From Rhodocyclaceae bacterium (GTDB taxonomy: Bacteria > Pseudomonadota > Gammaproteobacteria > Burkholderiales > Rhodocyclaceae), in the NCBI GenBank assembly GCA_030681195.1, contig JAUXXJ010000054.1:1-32275 (forward strand): a stretch of 32,275 nt of DNA. Direction: 5' to 3'. The translations under genes and the position numbers were made by a program. Positions 18,938-26,545 of this stretch are shown here, piece by piece. Below the pieces are notes generated by a model. It was not told the DNA's origin, ran no database searches, and worked only from the letters and a program-made list of their open reading frames with translations. Each line of letters starts with the position of its first letter. The first letter of the stretch is position 1.

Positions 18938-18951
18938 TGGCGGAGAGGGTG
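18938..18951. repeat. Left attachment repeat (copy of tRNA-Ser 3' end)
   Basis: These 14 bases (TGGCGGAGAGGGTG) are identical to 28818-28831 at the 3' end of the tRNA-Ser gene. Identity stops at both sides (flanks G/TC here, C/GG there). It is the expected duplicated core left by integration into a tRNA 3' end. Confidence 0.82.
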
Positions 18952-19073
18952 TCCGCCAATCTGTATTCCACAAGCATCCGCAACAATCCGCAAAACCCCT
19001 TGATGCATGGGCGTTACAGCCGAACACAGTCCGCACCGTTCCGCAATAATCCGATAGAATCCGGGCATACAGT

Positions 19074-19117
19074 GTGGGTAGGAATGTGGGTTGGAAGATA
19101 GCCCCTACCCACATTTC
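19074..19117. repeat. Probable integrase arm-type sites, left end
   Basis: A 20-mer at 19074-19093 (GTGGGTAGGAATGTGGGTTG) matches 28744-28763 near the right border at 18 of 20 positions. Its inverted relative CTACCCACATTTC lies at 19105-19117, so this end has a facing pair. The unit GTGGGTAG(A/G)AATG inside both ends suits arm-type sites bound by a P4-family integrase or excisionase. The stretch from 18952 to here also repeats ATCCGCAA/AATCCG motifs and holds no gene. Confidence 0.55.
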
Positions 19118-19134
19118 ACGGATAGGGGGCAATC

Positions 19135-20373
19135 ATGGCGCGACTGGTAGATAAGTTGACACCCTTGGCGGTGAGCAAGGCGACGAAGCCCGGCTATTAC
19201 GGTGACGGCGGCGGGCTTTGGTTGCAGGTTTCCCCGTCGGGCAGCAAGTCATGGATATTCCGATTCACCCTATCCAAGAAACAGCGGGAAATGGGCTTGG
19301 GGGCGGTGCATACCGTGACACTGCCAGAGGCGCGGGCGAAGGCGAAGGAATGCCGCTTGATCTTGCTTGAAGGCAAAGACCCGCTTGAAACCCGTAAGGC
19401 GTCAAAACTCGTTGAAGCACTGGAACGGGCAAAGATGATGACCTTTGACCAGTGCGCGGCGGCATACATCGCGGCGCATCGTAGCGGCTGGAAGAATGCC
19501 AAACACGCGAGCCAATGGGAAAACACCCTTGAGACTTACGCCAGTCCGACCATTGGCAAGATGCCAGTGGCGCTGGTGGATACCGCGCTGGTGGTGAAAG
19601 TCCTTTCCCCGATCTGGCAAACCAAAACCGAAACGGCAACCCGCCTGCGCGGGCGTATCGAGTCAATCCTTGATTGGGCCACTGTCTCGAAATACCGGCA
19701 GGGCGACAACCCGGCGCGGTGGCGCGGGCATCTGGATAACTTGCTGGCCGATCCAAGCCGAAGCAAGCGCACGGTACATCATCCGGCTTTGCCGTGGCAG
19801 GGAATGGGCGCATTCATGGCTGATCTACGCGGGCAGGAAGGCATCGCGGCGAAGGCGGTAGAGCTTGCCATCCTGACCGCCTGCCGATCTGGTGAAGTCC
19901 GTTTAGCGACGTGGGCAGAATTTGACCTTGACGCGGCGCTATGGGTGATCCCTGCCGAGCGCATGAAAGCCAAGCGTGAACACCGAGTACCGTTATCGGC
20001 GGCGGCGCTCGCCTTGCTGGAATCAATGCCGCGCATGGGCAATCTGGTATTTCCCGGTGCGAAGCCCGGCAAGCCCCTTTCTGATATGAGCCTGACGGCG
20101 GTATTGCGGCGCATGAAGCGCGGCGACATTACCGTGCACGGCTTCCGTTCCAGCTTCCGCGACTGGTGCGCCGAATCGGTGGCTAACTCATTCCCCCGCG
20201 AAGTCTGCGAACACGCGCTGGCCCATAGCCTGCCCGACAAGGTGGAAGCGGCATACCGGCGCGGCGATCTGATCGAAAAGCGAACCATGCTGATGCAGGC
20301 ATGGACGGACTACTGCGGCAAGGTTCCAGAGGCCGCGAGTGTTACCCCGATCCGGGGCGTAGTAGCGGCATAA
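19135..20373 (+). CDS. int: P4-type tyrosine integrase
   Basis: This 412-residue recombinase integrates and excises the element at the tRNA-Ser 3' end. The N-terminal DUF4102-like domain (LTPLAVSKATKPGYYGDGGGL then GSKSWIFRF) is characteristic of P4-family integrases. A core-binding domain covers about residues 105-190. The catalytic set is visible: Arg251 (TACRSGE), His335 and Arg338 in HGFR, His364 in ALAH, and nucleophile Tyr374 in AAYRRGD. The protein is full length and apparently active. A GGGGG stretch precedes the ATG. It is transcribed inward, away from the left border, and ends before a 300-bp gap carrying a small hairpin. Confidence 0.96.
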   Translation: MARLVDKLTPLAVSKATKPGYYGDGGGLWLQVSPSGSKSWIFRFTLSKKQREMGLGAVHTVTLPEARAKAKECRLILLEGKDPLETRKASKLVEALERAKMMTFDQCAAAYIAAHRSGWKNAKHASQWENTLETYASPTIGKMPVALVDTALVVKVLSPIWQTKTETATRLRGRIESILDWATVSKYRQGDNPARWRGHLDNLLADPSRSKRTVHHPALPWQGMGAFMADLRGQEGIAAKAVELAILTACRSGEVRLATWAEFDLDAALWVIPAERMKAKREHRVPLSAAALALLESMPRMGNLVFPGAKPGKPLSDMSLTAVLRRMKRGDITVHGFRSSFRDWCAESVANSFPREVCEHALAHSLPDKVEAAYRRGDLIEKRTMLMQAWTDYCGKVPEAASVTPIRGVVAA

Positions 20374-20584
20374 CGAGTTTGCCGCACCAAGCCCAACGGG
20401 GCGGCAACTGGGACACCCCAATCCTGCGTCTGATGGGTATCGGACGGCTGCAAATTAAATTGGATTCGTTTGGATAAGTCGTGACGGGGATCTCATGATG
20501 CAACCCGTCGCCTGCGCTCCATGAGAGCGAACCTTACCCGACTGACTTTACTTATGTTGAAGAGGTAAGACTACTTTTGCACTG

Positions 20585-20602
20585 AAAGCCACTGGCTTTT
20601 GG
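20585..20602 (+). terminator. Possible terminator after the integrase gene
   Basis: The stem AAAGCC/GGCTTT (20585-20590/20594-20599) with a three-base loop ends in TTTT. It is short, so a weak intrinsic terminator at best. It sits in the 302-bp gene-free gap 20374-20675, which also contains GACGGG/CCCGTC (20483-20488/20504-20509) and the palindrome listed next. No gene is seen in that gap. Confidence 0.4.
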
Positions 20603-20632
20603 CAGCAGGCTCGATGACTGATTGATCGCATT

Positions 20633-20648
20633 GCGGGAAATTTTCCGC
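20633..20648. promoter_or_regulatory. 16-bp palindrome upstream of the AlpA-like gene
   Basis: GCGGGAAATTTTCCGC is self-complementary at seven of eight pairs and lies 27 bp before the ATG of the AlpA-like gene. Its position at the head of the element's core gene series suggests an operator for AlpA or another element regulator. No binding protein is assigned. Confidence 0.45.
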
Positions 20649-20675
20649 GACAAACTTTCATGGAGCAACTTCCAA

Positions 20676-20888
20676 ATGTCACAACTTCCCGAAACTGGTT
20701 TTCTTCGATTGCCGCAAATCATTGGCGACCCCAAAGCGGAACCGCCAATTCCTCCGATCATCCCGGTGAAAAAATCCTGCTGGTGGGATGGCGTCAAAAC
20801 CGGGCGCTTTCCCAAGCCGGTAAAACTTGGGCCGCGTGTTACCGCGTGGCGAGTTGAGGACATCAAAGCCCTCATTGCTGCGGCATAA
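20676..20888 (+). CDS. AlpA-like regulatory protein
   Basis: This 70-residue protein has the AlpA/MerR-like winged-helix pattern seen in P4-type elements: FLRLPQIIGD, then VKKSCWWDGVKTGRFPKPVKLGPRVTAWRVEDIKALI. AlpA proteins control integrase or excisionase expression and sit next to integrases, as here. The Pro-rich insert PKAEPPIPPIIP between the first helix and the DNA-recognition part is longer than in short AlpA proteins. The frame extends 18 codons upstream; I chose the ATG at 20676 because the family begins near the LRLP segment and GGAG lies upstream. It heads a run of closely spaced plus-strand genes. Confidence 0.85.
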   Translation: MSQLPETGFLRLPQIIGDPKAEPPIPPIIPVKKSCWWDGVKTGRFPKPVKLGPRVTAWRVEDIKALIAAA

Positions 20889-20898
20889 GGGGCGGGCC

Positions 20899-21069
20899 AT
20901 GACCAAAAACAACAAGGGCCGCGCCCCCAATCAGGACGCGACCCCAAAGACTACCGATAGCCGCAATCATACCGAATCCGACCCGCTGGCGGGATGGTTC
21001 AGTCTCGCCAAATCAAGCCGGGCCAATCGTCAGCAAAAGCGCGGATGGCAGAGAGGGGCGCGGAAATGA
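20899..21069 (+). CDS. Small basic protein of unknown function
   Basis: The 56-residue product (MTKNNKGRAPNQDATPK at its start) is hydrophilic and basic, has no recognisable domain and looks mostly disordered. A short helical segment (LAGWFSLAKSSRANRQQKR) is near the C-terminus. An AAGGGG sequence precedes the ATG. It starts 10 bp after the AlpA-like gene and its stop overlaps the next start (ATGA), so it is probably a real member of the series. Confidence 0.65.
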   Translation: MTKNNKGRAPNQDATPKTTDSRNHTESDPLAGWFSLAKSSRANRQQKRGWQRGARK

Positions 21070-21353
21070 AGCCCCCTATCGTGACCGGGCAATGCGCCCA
21101 AGTGCTGACCCTGATTCGCCAGCATCAACCCTTGCTGTCGTTCGTGCTGACTGCTGACCATGCGATACCGGAAGCGGCGGCGCGTGTGCATGATTTGCGC
21201 TGCATGGGCTGGAACATCATTACCCGGATTGTGCCGTCGGTGAAGTTTCGCGGGCGCATCCGGCGCAATGCTGCGCTGTATTCGCTTGGGGTTCCTGAGT
21301 GGCCTTATCCGGGTTTTGTCACTGGCAAGGAAGGGGGCGGCAATGTCGAATGA
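21066..21353 (+). CDS. Helix-turn-helix domain protein
   Basis: The 95-residue product resembles small winged-helix proteins of phages and integrative elements: QCAQVLTLIRQHQPLLSF, then IPEAAARVHDLRCMGWNI, which fit a helix-turn-helix, then a basic strand pair (RIVPSVKFRGRIRRNAALYSL). It probably binds DNA and may act in element regulation or replication. The ATG overlaps the preceding stop. Its end overlaps the primase gene by 11 bases, indicating coupled translation. Confidence 0.75.
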   Translation: MKPPIVTGQCAQVLTLIRQHQPLLSFVLTADHAIPEAAARVHDLRCMGWNIITRIVPSVKFRGRIRRNAALYSLGVPEWPYPGFVTGKEGGGNVE

Positions 21354-23907
21354 TCTTGACCGCATCCGCGAAGCCCTGCAATTCATTGACCCGAGCGACC
21401 GCGAAACATGGCTGCGCATTGGCATGGCGATCAAGTCCGAACTTGCTGACACTGGCTTTGACCTGTGGGAAGCATGGAGCCTGCAAGCCGAATCATTCAA
21501 CACCAAGGATGCGCGGGACGTGTGGAAGAGCATCCGGGCGGGCGGCAAGGTGACTATCGGGACACTGTTCTATGAGGCCAAAGCGAACGGTTGGCGCGAT
21601 GATGGAATGCACCAGAAACCGACACCCGAGGAACTTGCCGAGCGGCGGCGCATTGCAGCGGAACGGGCTGCAAAGGAAGAGGCCGAGATAGCCCGCGAAC
21701 GTGCCGACACCGCGAAGAAAGCATCTGCGATCCTGAAGGCGGCGACCGAAGCGAAAGCCGATCATCCCTACCTTTCACGCAAGCGGGTTTCACCCGTGGC
21801 GACTCTGCGAGAGATTGACGCGGGCGCGGCGGCGGCGATATTGGGTTATGCGCCGAAGTCGGGCGGCGATGCACTTGCCGGGCGCTTGCTGGTGGTTCCA
21901 GTCAAGCAAGGCGATGGCATTTCAACGCTGGAACTGATTGACGAATCAGGACGCAAGGCGGCGCTGGCCGGGCGCGGTAGCAAGGTGGGCGGGTATTGGG
22001 CAACCGAACGCCTGCCCGATGGCGACGGAGTGGGCTTGACCCTGCTAATAGGTGAAGGCGTGGCGACCGGGCTATCCGCATCGGAAGCAACCGGACACCC
22101 TGCCATTGCCGCGCTATCGTCTGGCAACCTGCCAGCGGTGGCGAAGGCGATGCGCGAACGCTACCCGGCGGCGGCGCTGGTGATTCTGGCTGATCTGGTG
22201 AAGGCGACCGGCGAGCCTGATCCCCATGCAATCGAGGCAGCGCGATCCGTCGGCGGCAAGCTGGCAATCCCTGACTTTGAAGGCGACCGACCGGAGGCGG
22301 CAACCGACGTCAACGACATGGCCGCATGGTGTGGGCCGGAAGCCGTAGCGCGGGCCATAGCGAACGCAACGACACCAGCAAGGGGTGAGCATCAACCCGG
22401 CAACGATGACGCGCCAGCGGGCGATTCTGAGGGCAACGGCTGGCCTGATCCGCACCCGCTGGCGGCGAAGATGGAACCGGAACCCTATCCGCTGGATGCC
22501 CTGCCCGACACCATCCGGGCGGCGGTGGAAGAAGTCGCGGGCTTCGTCAAGGCACCCGCGGCGCTGGTGGCATCTTCGGCACTGGCCGCGCTGTCGCTGG
22601 CCTGCCAAGCGCACATTGACGCGAAGCGGGCGGAAAAGCTGCATGGGCCTGTTGGTTTGTTCCTGCTGACCATTGCCGATTCTGGCGAGAGGAAGTCAAC
22701 CTGTGACACCTTCTTTACTTCGGCCATTCGCCAGTATCAGGAAGAGCAAGCCGAGGCGATGAAACCGGCGATCAAGGAATATCAGGCGGCGATTGCGGCA
22801 TGGGAAGCGGAACGCGACGGCATCCTATCGGCGGTGAAGGATGCAGGGAAGAAAGGCAGGCCGACCGACAAGCTGCGGGGCGATCTGGCGCAACTGCAAC
22901 AGGACAAACCGGAACCCCCGCGAGTGCCGAGGCTGATACTTGGGGACGAAACCCCGGAGAACCTTGCTTGGGGACTGGCGAAGCAATGGCCTTCAGCGGG
23001 CGTGCTATCGAGTGAGGCGGGCGTGGTATTTGGTTCGCATGGCATGGGCAAGGATAGCGCCATGCGGAATCTGGCCTTGCTGAATGTCCTATGGGACGGC
23101 GGGACGCATTCGATTGGGCGGCGCACTTCGGAATCCTTCACCGTGCGCGGTGCGCGGCTGACGATGGGCCTGATGGTTCAGGAAATAACCCTGCGGGAGT
23201 ATTTCAGTAAGTCGGGCGGGCTGGCGCGGGGGACGGGCTTTCTTGCCCGCTTCCTTGTGGCATGGCCGGAATCAACCCAAGGGCAACGGCCATTCACCGA
23301 ACCCCCGGCGAACTGGCCGCACCTTGCCGCATTCCATCGGCGCATTGCTGCGATCCTGAATCAACCCGCCCCCATTGATGAAGATGGCGCACTGACCCCC
23401 GCCATGCTGTCGCTGGCACCGGACGCAAAAGCGGCATGGGTGGCATATCACGATGCCATTGAAAGCGAACTGGCGAGCGGCGGCGAGCTTTACGACGTGC
23501 GGGACGTGGCAAGCAAAAGCGCCGACAACGCGGCACGGCTGGCGGCACTGTTCCAGCAATTCGAGCATGGCATGGGCGGCGCTATCGGGCTGGATAGTTT
23601 CGAGCGGGCAAGCCGTATCACGGCATGGCACCTGTCCGAAGCCCGGCGCTTCTTTGGCGAGCTTGCGCTACCGGCGGAACTGGCGGACGCGGCGCGGCTG
23701 GATAGCTGGTTGATCGAGCATTGCAAGCGGGAGCGGACGCACCTTGTCCCGACCCGAGAGGCGCAACGACTTGGGCCGATCCGCGACAAGGAAAAGCTGG
23801 CAACGGCACTGCGGGAACTGGAAGAGCTTGACCGTGTGCGCGTGAACCATGAGGGGCGGCGGAAAACCATCAAGGTGAATCCGGCGCTGGCGGGGGCGAC
23901 ACCATGA
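21343..23907 (+). CDS. PriCT/Toprim/DUF3987 primase-helicase-like replication protein
   Basis: This 854-residue protein is the largest in the element and probably replicates it. Residues of about 5-75 form a PriCT-2-like domain (RIREALQFIDPSDRETWLRIGMAI, then ARDVWKSI). About 120-340 resembles the Toprim primase found in satellites (HPYLSRKRV, LLIGEGVATGLSASEATG, then ILADLVKATG and DVNDMAAW). From about 400 a DUF3987 module follows, with a P-loop-like TIADSGERKST near 443-453 and SSEAGVVFGSHGMGKDSAMRN further on. I chose the ATG at 21343 because the open frame reaches further back only into the overlapping HTH gene. An AAGGGGGCGG ribosome site precedes it. The next gene starts in its stop codon. 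Confidence 0.9.
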   Translation: MSNDLDRIREALQFIDPSDRETWLRIGMAIKSELADTGFDLWEAWSLQAESFNTKDARDVWKSIRAGGKVTIGTLFYEAKANGWRDDGMHQKPTPEELAERRRIAAERAAKEEAEIARERADTAKKASAILKAATEAKADHPYLSRKRVSPVATLREIDAGAAAAILGYAPKSGGDALAGRLLVVPVKQGDGISTLELIDESGRKAALAGRGSKVGGYWATERLPDGDGVGLTLLIGEGVATGLSASEATGHPAIAALSSGNLPAVAKAMRERYPAAALVILADLVKATGEPDPHAIEAARSVGGKLAIPDFEGDRPEAATDVNDMAAWCGPEAVARAIANATTPARGEHQPGNDDAPAGDSEGNGWPDPHPLAAKMEPEPYPLDALPDTIRAAVEEVAGFVKAPAALVASSALAALSLACQAHIDAKRAEKLHGPVGLFLLTIADSGERKSTCDTFFTSAIRQYQEEQAEAMKPAIKEYQAAIAAWEAERDGILSAVKDAGKKGRPTDKLRGDLAQLQQDKPEPPRVPRLILGDETPENLAWGLAKQWPSAGVLSSEAGVVFGSHGMGKDSAMRNLALLNVLWDGGTHSIGRRTSESFTVRGARLTMGLMVQEITLREYFSKSGGLARGTGFLARFLVAWPESTQGQRPFTEPPANWPHLAAFHRRIAAILNQPAPIDEDGALTPAMLSLAPDAKAAWVAYHDAIESELASGGELYDVRDVASKSADNAARLAALFQQFEHGMGGAIGLDSFERASRITAWHLSEARRFFGELALPAELADAARLDSWLIEHCKRERTHLVPTREAQRLGPIRDKEKLATALRELEELDRVRVNHEGRRKTIKVNPALAGATP

Positions 23908-24671
23908 GCCTGTCGAATTTGATCCGAAGGAAAAACGAGTCGGTAGGTTTTGCGACTGCGACACCTGCGACTTTTGCGACACATGAAAGGGAAAAGGGGC
24001 GAACTGTCGCAAGTGTCGCAACTGTCGCTGTCGCAACGCGCCCGAACGAAAAAACCGCACCCCCGCCGAAAGTGGGCGCGTGTAGCGCGGTAATGGTTCC
24101 GTTCGACCCGCTTGCTGGTAAATCGCCACTGGCAAAAGTCGGCGCTGGTGATACGGCACCCGTTTCCTGCTGGTGGCTACTGCACTACCCAGACCGCGAT
24201 CCGGTAGAGGTTTCATGCACCCCGCCTGCGACCCATGCCGAGATTCTGGAACGGCACCCGGATGCGGTAGCGGCGGAGCCTGTTACCCCTACCATCCGGC
24301 AAACGTCGGCACCGCTCACCGCCGTAGATGAGGTTTCGATTAGGGTATGGCTGGCACTGATCGAGGAAACCGACCCGGCGACCATTGCCAAAGTGATCGG
24401 CCAGTGCCAGCGGGATGCGGACGCGCGGGACTACTTCACCGGGCAAGCGGCGGCGGAACCGCCCAAGCCCGACCACTTCCCTGATGATCGGCGCACTTGC
24501 GACCAATGCGCGAACCTGATAGCCCGGCGATGCCAAGCGGCGAAGCGTGGCGAGATTGTGGCGAGCCTGAGCTATGAACCGATCCGCGACCTACCCCGGC
24601 GGTGCGAAGGCTATACACCGGGCGCGACTGATACCGACCGGCGACCGGGCCGCGAACGCTGGCCGGGGTGA
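23904..24671 (+). CDS. Unknown protein with Ala-Thr repeats and a Cys-containing C-terminus
   Basis: I do not recognise this 255-residue protein. It begins with a low-complexity segment rich in AT and VATVA units (residues of about 15-47). A middle region has CWWLLHYPDRDPVEVSCTPPAT, and a predicted helical part is DEVSIRVWLALIEETD. The C-terminal segment has four cysteines, CDQCANLIARRC and a later RRCEGYTP, which could bind metal. The ATG overlaps the primase stop (ATGA), so expression with the primase is expected. The repeat-coding part contains a symmetric TGCGAC array, listed separately. A replication-accessory role is plausible from position only. Confidence 0.75.
   Translation: MSLSNLIRRKNESVGFATATPATFATHEREKGRTVASVATVAVATRPNEKTAPPPKVGACSAVMVPFDPLAGKSPLAKVGAGDTAPVSCWWLLHYPDRDPVEVSCTPPATHAEILERHPDAVAAEPVTPTIRQTSAPLTAVDEVSIRVWLALIEETDPATIAKVIGQCQRDADARDYFTGQAAAEPPKPDHFPDDRRTCDQCANLIARRCQAAKRGEIVASLSYEPIRDLPRRCEGYTPGATDTDRRPGRERWPG
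23951..24035. repeat. Symmetric TGCGAC/GTCGCA array
   Basis: TGCGAC occurs four times at 23951, 23957, 23966 and 23975. The complement GTCGC occurs four times at 24006, 24015, 24024 and 24030, three of them GTCGCA. The halves face each other around a 25-bp A/G-rich centre and could fold into a long imperfect hairpin. The array lies inside the coding region downstream of the primase. Iteron or replication-site function is an inference; it may simply reflect the Ala-Thr peptide repeat. Confidence 0.6.
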
Positions 24672-24710
24672 TTGCTGGCCTGTGGTGGGAACTTTTCAGG
24701 GAGTGGAACA

Positions 24711-25097
24711 ATGATTGACGGACTGATAGGCGGCAAACTGCACGGCAAACCGGCGCAGCGTGTGGGACAAAGCGGCAAGGCATTCGTGACCGCCAAGGTG
24801 CGGACGCCGACCGCGAACGGTGAAAGCCTGTTCGTGAATGTGATTGCCTTCTCGGACAGCGTGGGCGCTTCGCTGCTGGCACTGGACGACGGCGACAGTG
24901 TGAGCATATCCGGCGCATTGACACCGAAGGCATGGGCTGACCGCAACGGCGAGGCAAAGCCTTCGCTGGACATGGTGGCCCATGCGCTGCTGACGACCTA
25001 CCATGTCACGCGCAAGCGGCAGGCAGTGAGCAGTAAGCAGGTCAGAGCGACGCCTGACGATGCGATGGACTTTGGATTTCCCGATAGTCCGCTATGA
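24711..25097 (+). CDS. SSB-like single-stranded DNA-binding protein
   Basis: The 128-residue product has an OB-fold pattern like single-stranded DNA-binding proteins: GKLHGKPAQRVGQSGKAFVTAKVRT, then ESLFVNVIAFSDSVG, then GDSVSISGALTPKAW. The C-terminus (DAMDFGFPDSPL) is acidic-aromatic but lacks the usual DDDIPF tip. It should coat single-stranded DNA during element replication with the upstream primase. The start at 24711 follows an AGGGAGTGG sequence and sits 39 bp after the previous stop. Its stop overlaps the next gene's ATG. Confidence 0.85.
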   Translation: MIDGLIGGKLHGKPAQRVGQSGKAFVTAKVRTPTANGESLFVNVIAFSDSVGASLLALDDGDSVSISGALTPKAWADRNGEAKPSLDMVAHALLTTYHVTRKRQAVSSKQVRATPDDAMDFGFPDSPL

Positions 25098-25396
25098 CCA
25101 ATGACGAAAAACTGAAGCACTGGCGTAGGTATTGGGAAGAGTGCCGGAAGGCTTGGCAGGTCGAGCAGGAGGCTCCCATCTTTCCAGACTTCCTTCGCGG
25201 CATGACCTGCGGGGCGAGAACCAAGAAAGGTACGCGGTGCAAACAGCGGGCGCTTTATTGGTCAGGCCGCTGCAAATGGCACGGTGGTTGTTCGACCGGG
25301 CCAAAGACCAAGGCTGGCAAGGCTAAGTCAAAGATGAATGGCCTGAAGGGTGGACGCCCGAGGCGACAGAACCAAAGTCATGCACCCCTGAGTTAG
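25094..25396 (+). CDS. HGGxSTGP motif protein
   Basis: The 100-residue protein carries the motif HGGCSTGPKTKAGK near residues 60-73, preceded by CGARTKKGTRC and SGRCKWHGG. The cysteines and histidine resemble a small zinc finger. Proteins with this motif are known from phages and integrative elements, but I know of no assigned function. The N-terminus is charged and aromatic (KLKHWRRYWEECRKAW) and the C-terminus is very basic (GGRPRRQNQ), which suits nucleic-acid binding. The ATG overlaps the SSB-like stop. It is the last of the coupled core genes; the next 278 bases hold no convincing gene. Confidence 0.85.
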   Translation: MTNDEKLKHWRRYWEECRKAWQVEQEAPIFPDFLRGMTCGARTKKGTRCKQRALYWSGRCKWHGGCSTGPKTKAGKAKSKMNGLKGGRPRRQNQSHAPLS

Positions 25397-25674
25397 CCCT
25401 AACGTATTATCAGAACCGAAGTCGCAGAACGGGGAGATTGCGGGGATGAAAACGGACTCAGCACGGAAGTTTACTCCGCCCCATCGTGCCATTATGCAAA
25501 CTCGCATTCAGTGTTTGGCGGGGTGCTAGGGTAGCGCGGGTGTTAGGAAATGTTAAGTTGCCGGGCTGTCTGCTAACGTTTGATAACTGCCCGCCGGGCC
25601 AAGAAAGAGATGTCGCCTTGCGGCCATCTGTGCCTGTGATGCGTTGGGATTGCGACACAAGGTTTGCACAAGGT

Positions 25675-25923
25675 TTATGTGTTCTTGGTGCGATGCTGCT
25701 CTTTGGCTTGGAGTAATTCTGCAGATGTCACGCCGAGTGTGTCGGCTAGCTTTGATAGCACAAGCAGCGATGGATTGCAGACGCCTCGCTCGATTTGGCT
25801 GACATAGGTTCGATCAACCTCCGCCTCTAGCGCCAGAAGCTCCTGTGACAGCCCCTTTGACTCGCGGAGCCCCCGTACCTGTTCGGCCAAAATCCGCTGT
25901 GATTTGATGAAACCCTTCGACAT
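25675..25923 (-). CDS. XRE family helix-turn-helix regulator
   Basis: This 82-residue protein is a single Cro/C1-type domain: LAEQVRGLRESKGLSQELLALEAEVDR, then TYVSQIERGVCNPSLLVLSKLADTLGV. It probably represses its own promoter and the divergent gene at 26014. I chose the ATG at 25923, inside the CCCTTCG/CGAAGGG inverted repeat. An upstream ATG at 25941 would add six residues. A second palindrome (25945-25957) covers the -35 of the divergent promoter. It opens the accessory section of the element, where the direction of transcription changes. Confidence 0.92.
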   Translation of the reverse strand: MSKGFIKSQRILAEQVRGLRESKGLSQELLALEAEVDRTYVSQIERGVCNPSLLVLSKLADTLGVTSAELLQAKEQHRTKNT

Positions 25924-25933
25924 AAGCGAAGGG
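25913..25933. promoter_or_regulatory. Inverted repeat at the XRE gene start
   Basis: CCCTTCG (25913-25919) and CGAAGGG (25927-25933) pair perfectly around seven bases and span the chosen XRE start codon. It could be an autoregulatory operator or an RNA hairpin that hides the start. Confidence 0.4.
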
Positions 25934-25944
25934 TGATGCATCTG

Positions 25945-25976
25945 GGATTGTCAATCCACGGAATATCGTCTACATT
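25945..25976 (+). promoter_or_regulatory. Promoter and palindromic operator of the 26014 gene
   Basis: TTGTCA (25948-25953) and TACATT (25971-25976) are 17 bp apart, a good sigma-70 spacing, 37 bp before the ATG at 26014. The -35 lies inside the perfect palindrome GGATTG-T-CAATCC (25945-25957), which is where a repressor such as the divergent XRE protein would bind. Confidence 0.65.
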
Positions 25977-26013
25977 TGAACACTTCATCAATCGACGATT
26001 CAGGTGATCGCCC

Positions 26014-26466
26014 ATGGGCTTCCTCAGCAGGCTATTCGGATTCCGATGGAGTCTCTACATAGTGAATAACGGTCAATTGGCTTATGCCATGCATGAGAAT
26101 TCGGTGATACGAATTGCAGGATATGCGTCGAGCTTCTTCGCGAACGGTGGTTGTCCTGTTGAACCTTGGAGTCTTTATCTGAACTTCAACCACAAACACC
26201 AAACCATAAAACTTGGCCCCGAGCACTTCACTCCAGATGGAGAGGATCTGTCCGCACTGCTGATTCAACAAATCGAAACTATAGATCCGGGTTGGTGTGT
26301 CAAAGGTGCAGAGCCAGTGTTTGAAGATGCTTCGACGAAAAGACGTCTAAAGATCACTGAGTATCCACCGGGAGGGAAGATTGATCTTCAGGCAATGCTG
26401 GATAACATCGATAAGCCGCCCGAGTTGACGTTTTATAGCGTCATGAATGAAGTTTTCGGAAAGTAG
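26014..26466 (+). CDS. Unknown cargo protein, 150 residues
   Basis: I do not recognise this protein. It is soluble, with a short amphipathic start (MGFLSRLFGFRWSLYIV) and probably mixed alpha-beta structure (EPWSLYLNFNHKHQTIKLGPEHF, then DLSALLIQQIETIDPGW, and a PELTFYSVMNEVFGK end). No catalytic motif stands out. AGGTGAT precedes the ATG. Its GC content is clearly below that of the element core, which suggests separate acquisition. It is divergent from an XRE repressor with an operator-promoter between them, and is followed 79 bp later by a small membrane protein on the same strand. This layout occurs in phage-defence and in other regulated cargo; neither is shown. Confidence 0.82.
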   Translation: MGFLSRLFGFRWSLYIVNNGQLAYAMHENSVIRIAGYASSFFANGGCPVEPWSLYLNFNHKHQTIKLGPEHFTPDGEDLSALLIQQIETIDPGWCVKGAEPVFEDASTKRRLKITEYPPGGKIDLQAMLDNIDKPPELTFYSVMNEVFGK

Positions 26467-26545
26467 CCGAGCTTGATGTTGTCTCAACACCATCGCTAAT
26501 CACTTATGCAGTGGTCTTATTGGATCGGAGGATTGGAAGTTGGAA

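Noticed and set aside
18815..19132. 105-codon minus-strand ORF across the left attachment region
   Set aside because: It reads through the attachment core, terminator hairpin and arm repeats. The translation is Pro/Ser/Cys-rich with no domain or ribosome site, so it is a shadow of non-coding sequence.
20552..20947. 131-codon minus-strand ORF opposite the AlpA-like gene
   Set aside because: It is antisense to a recognisable AlpA-like gene and to its upstream palindrome, and the translation has no family features.
25486..25716. 76-codon plus-strand ORF in the gap after the HGGxSTGP gene
   Set aside because: No ribosome site, no recognisable sequence, and it runs into the end of the XRE gene on the other strand. 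The gap also has CCGGGC/GCCCG pairings and looks non-coding.
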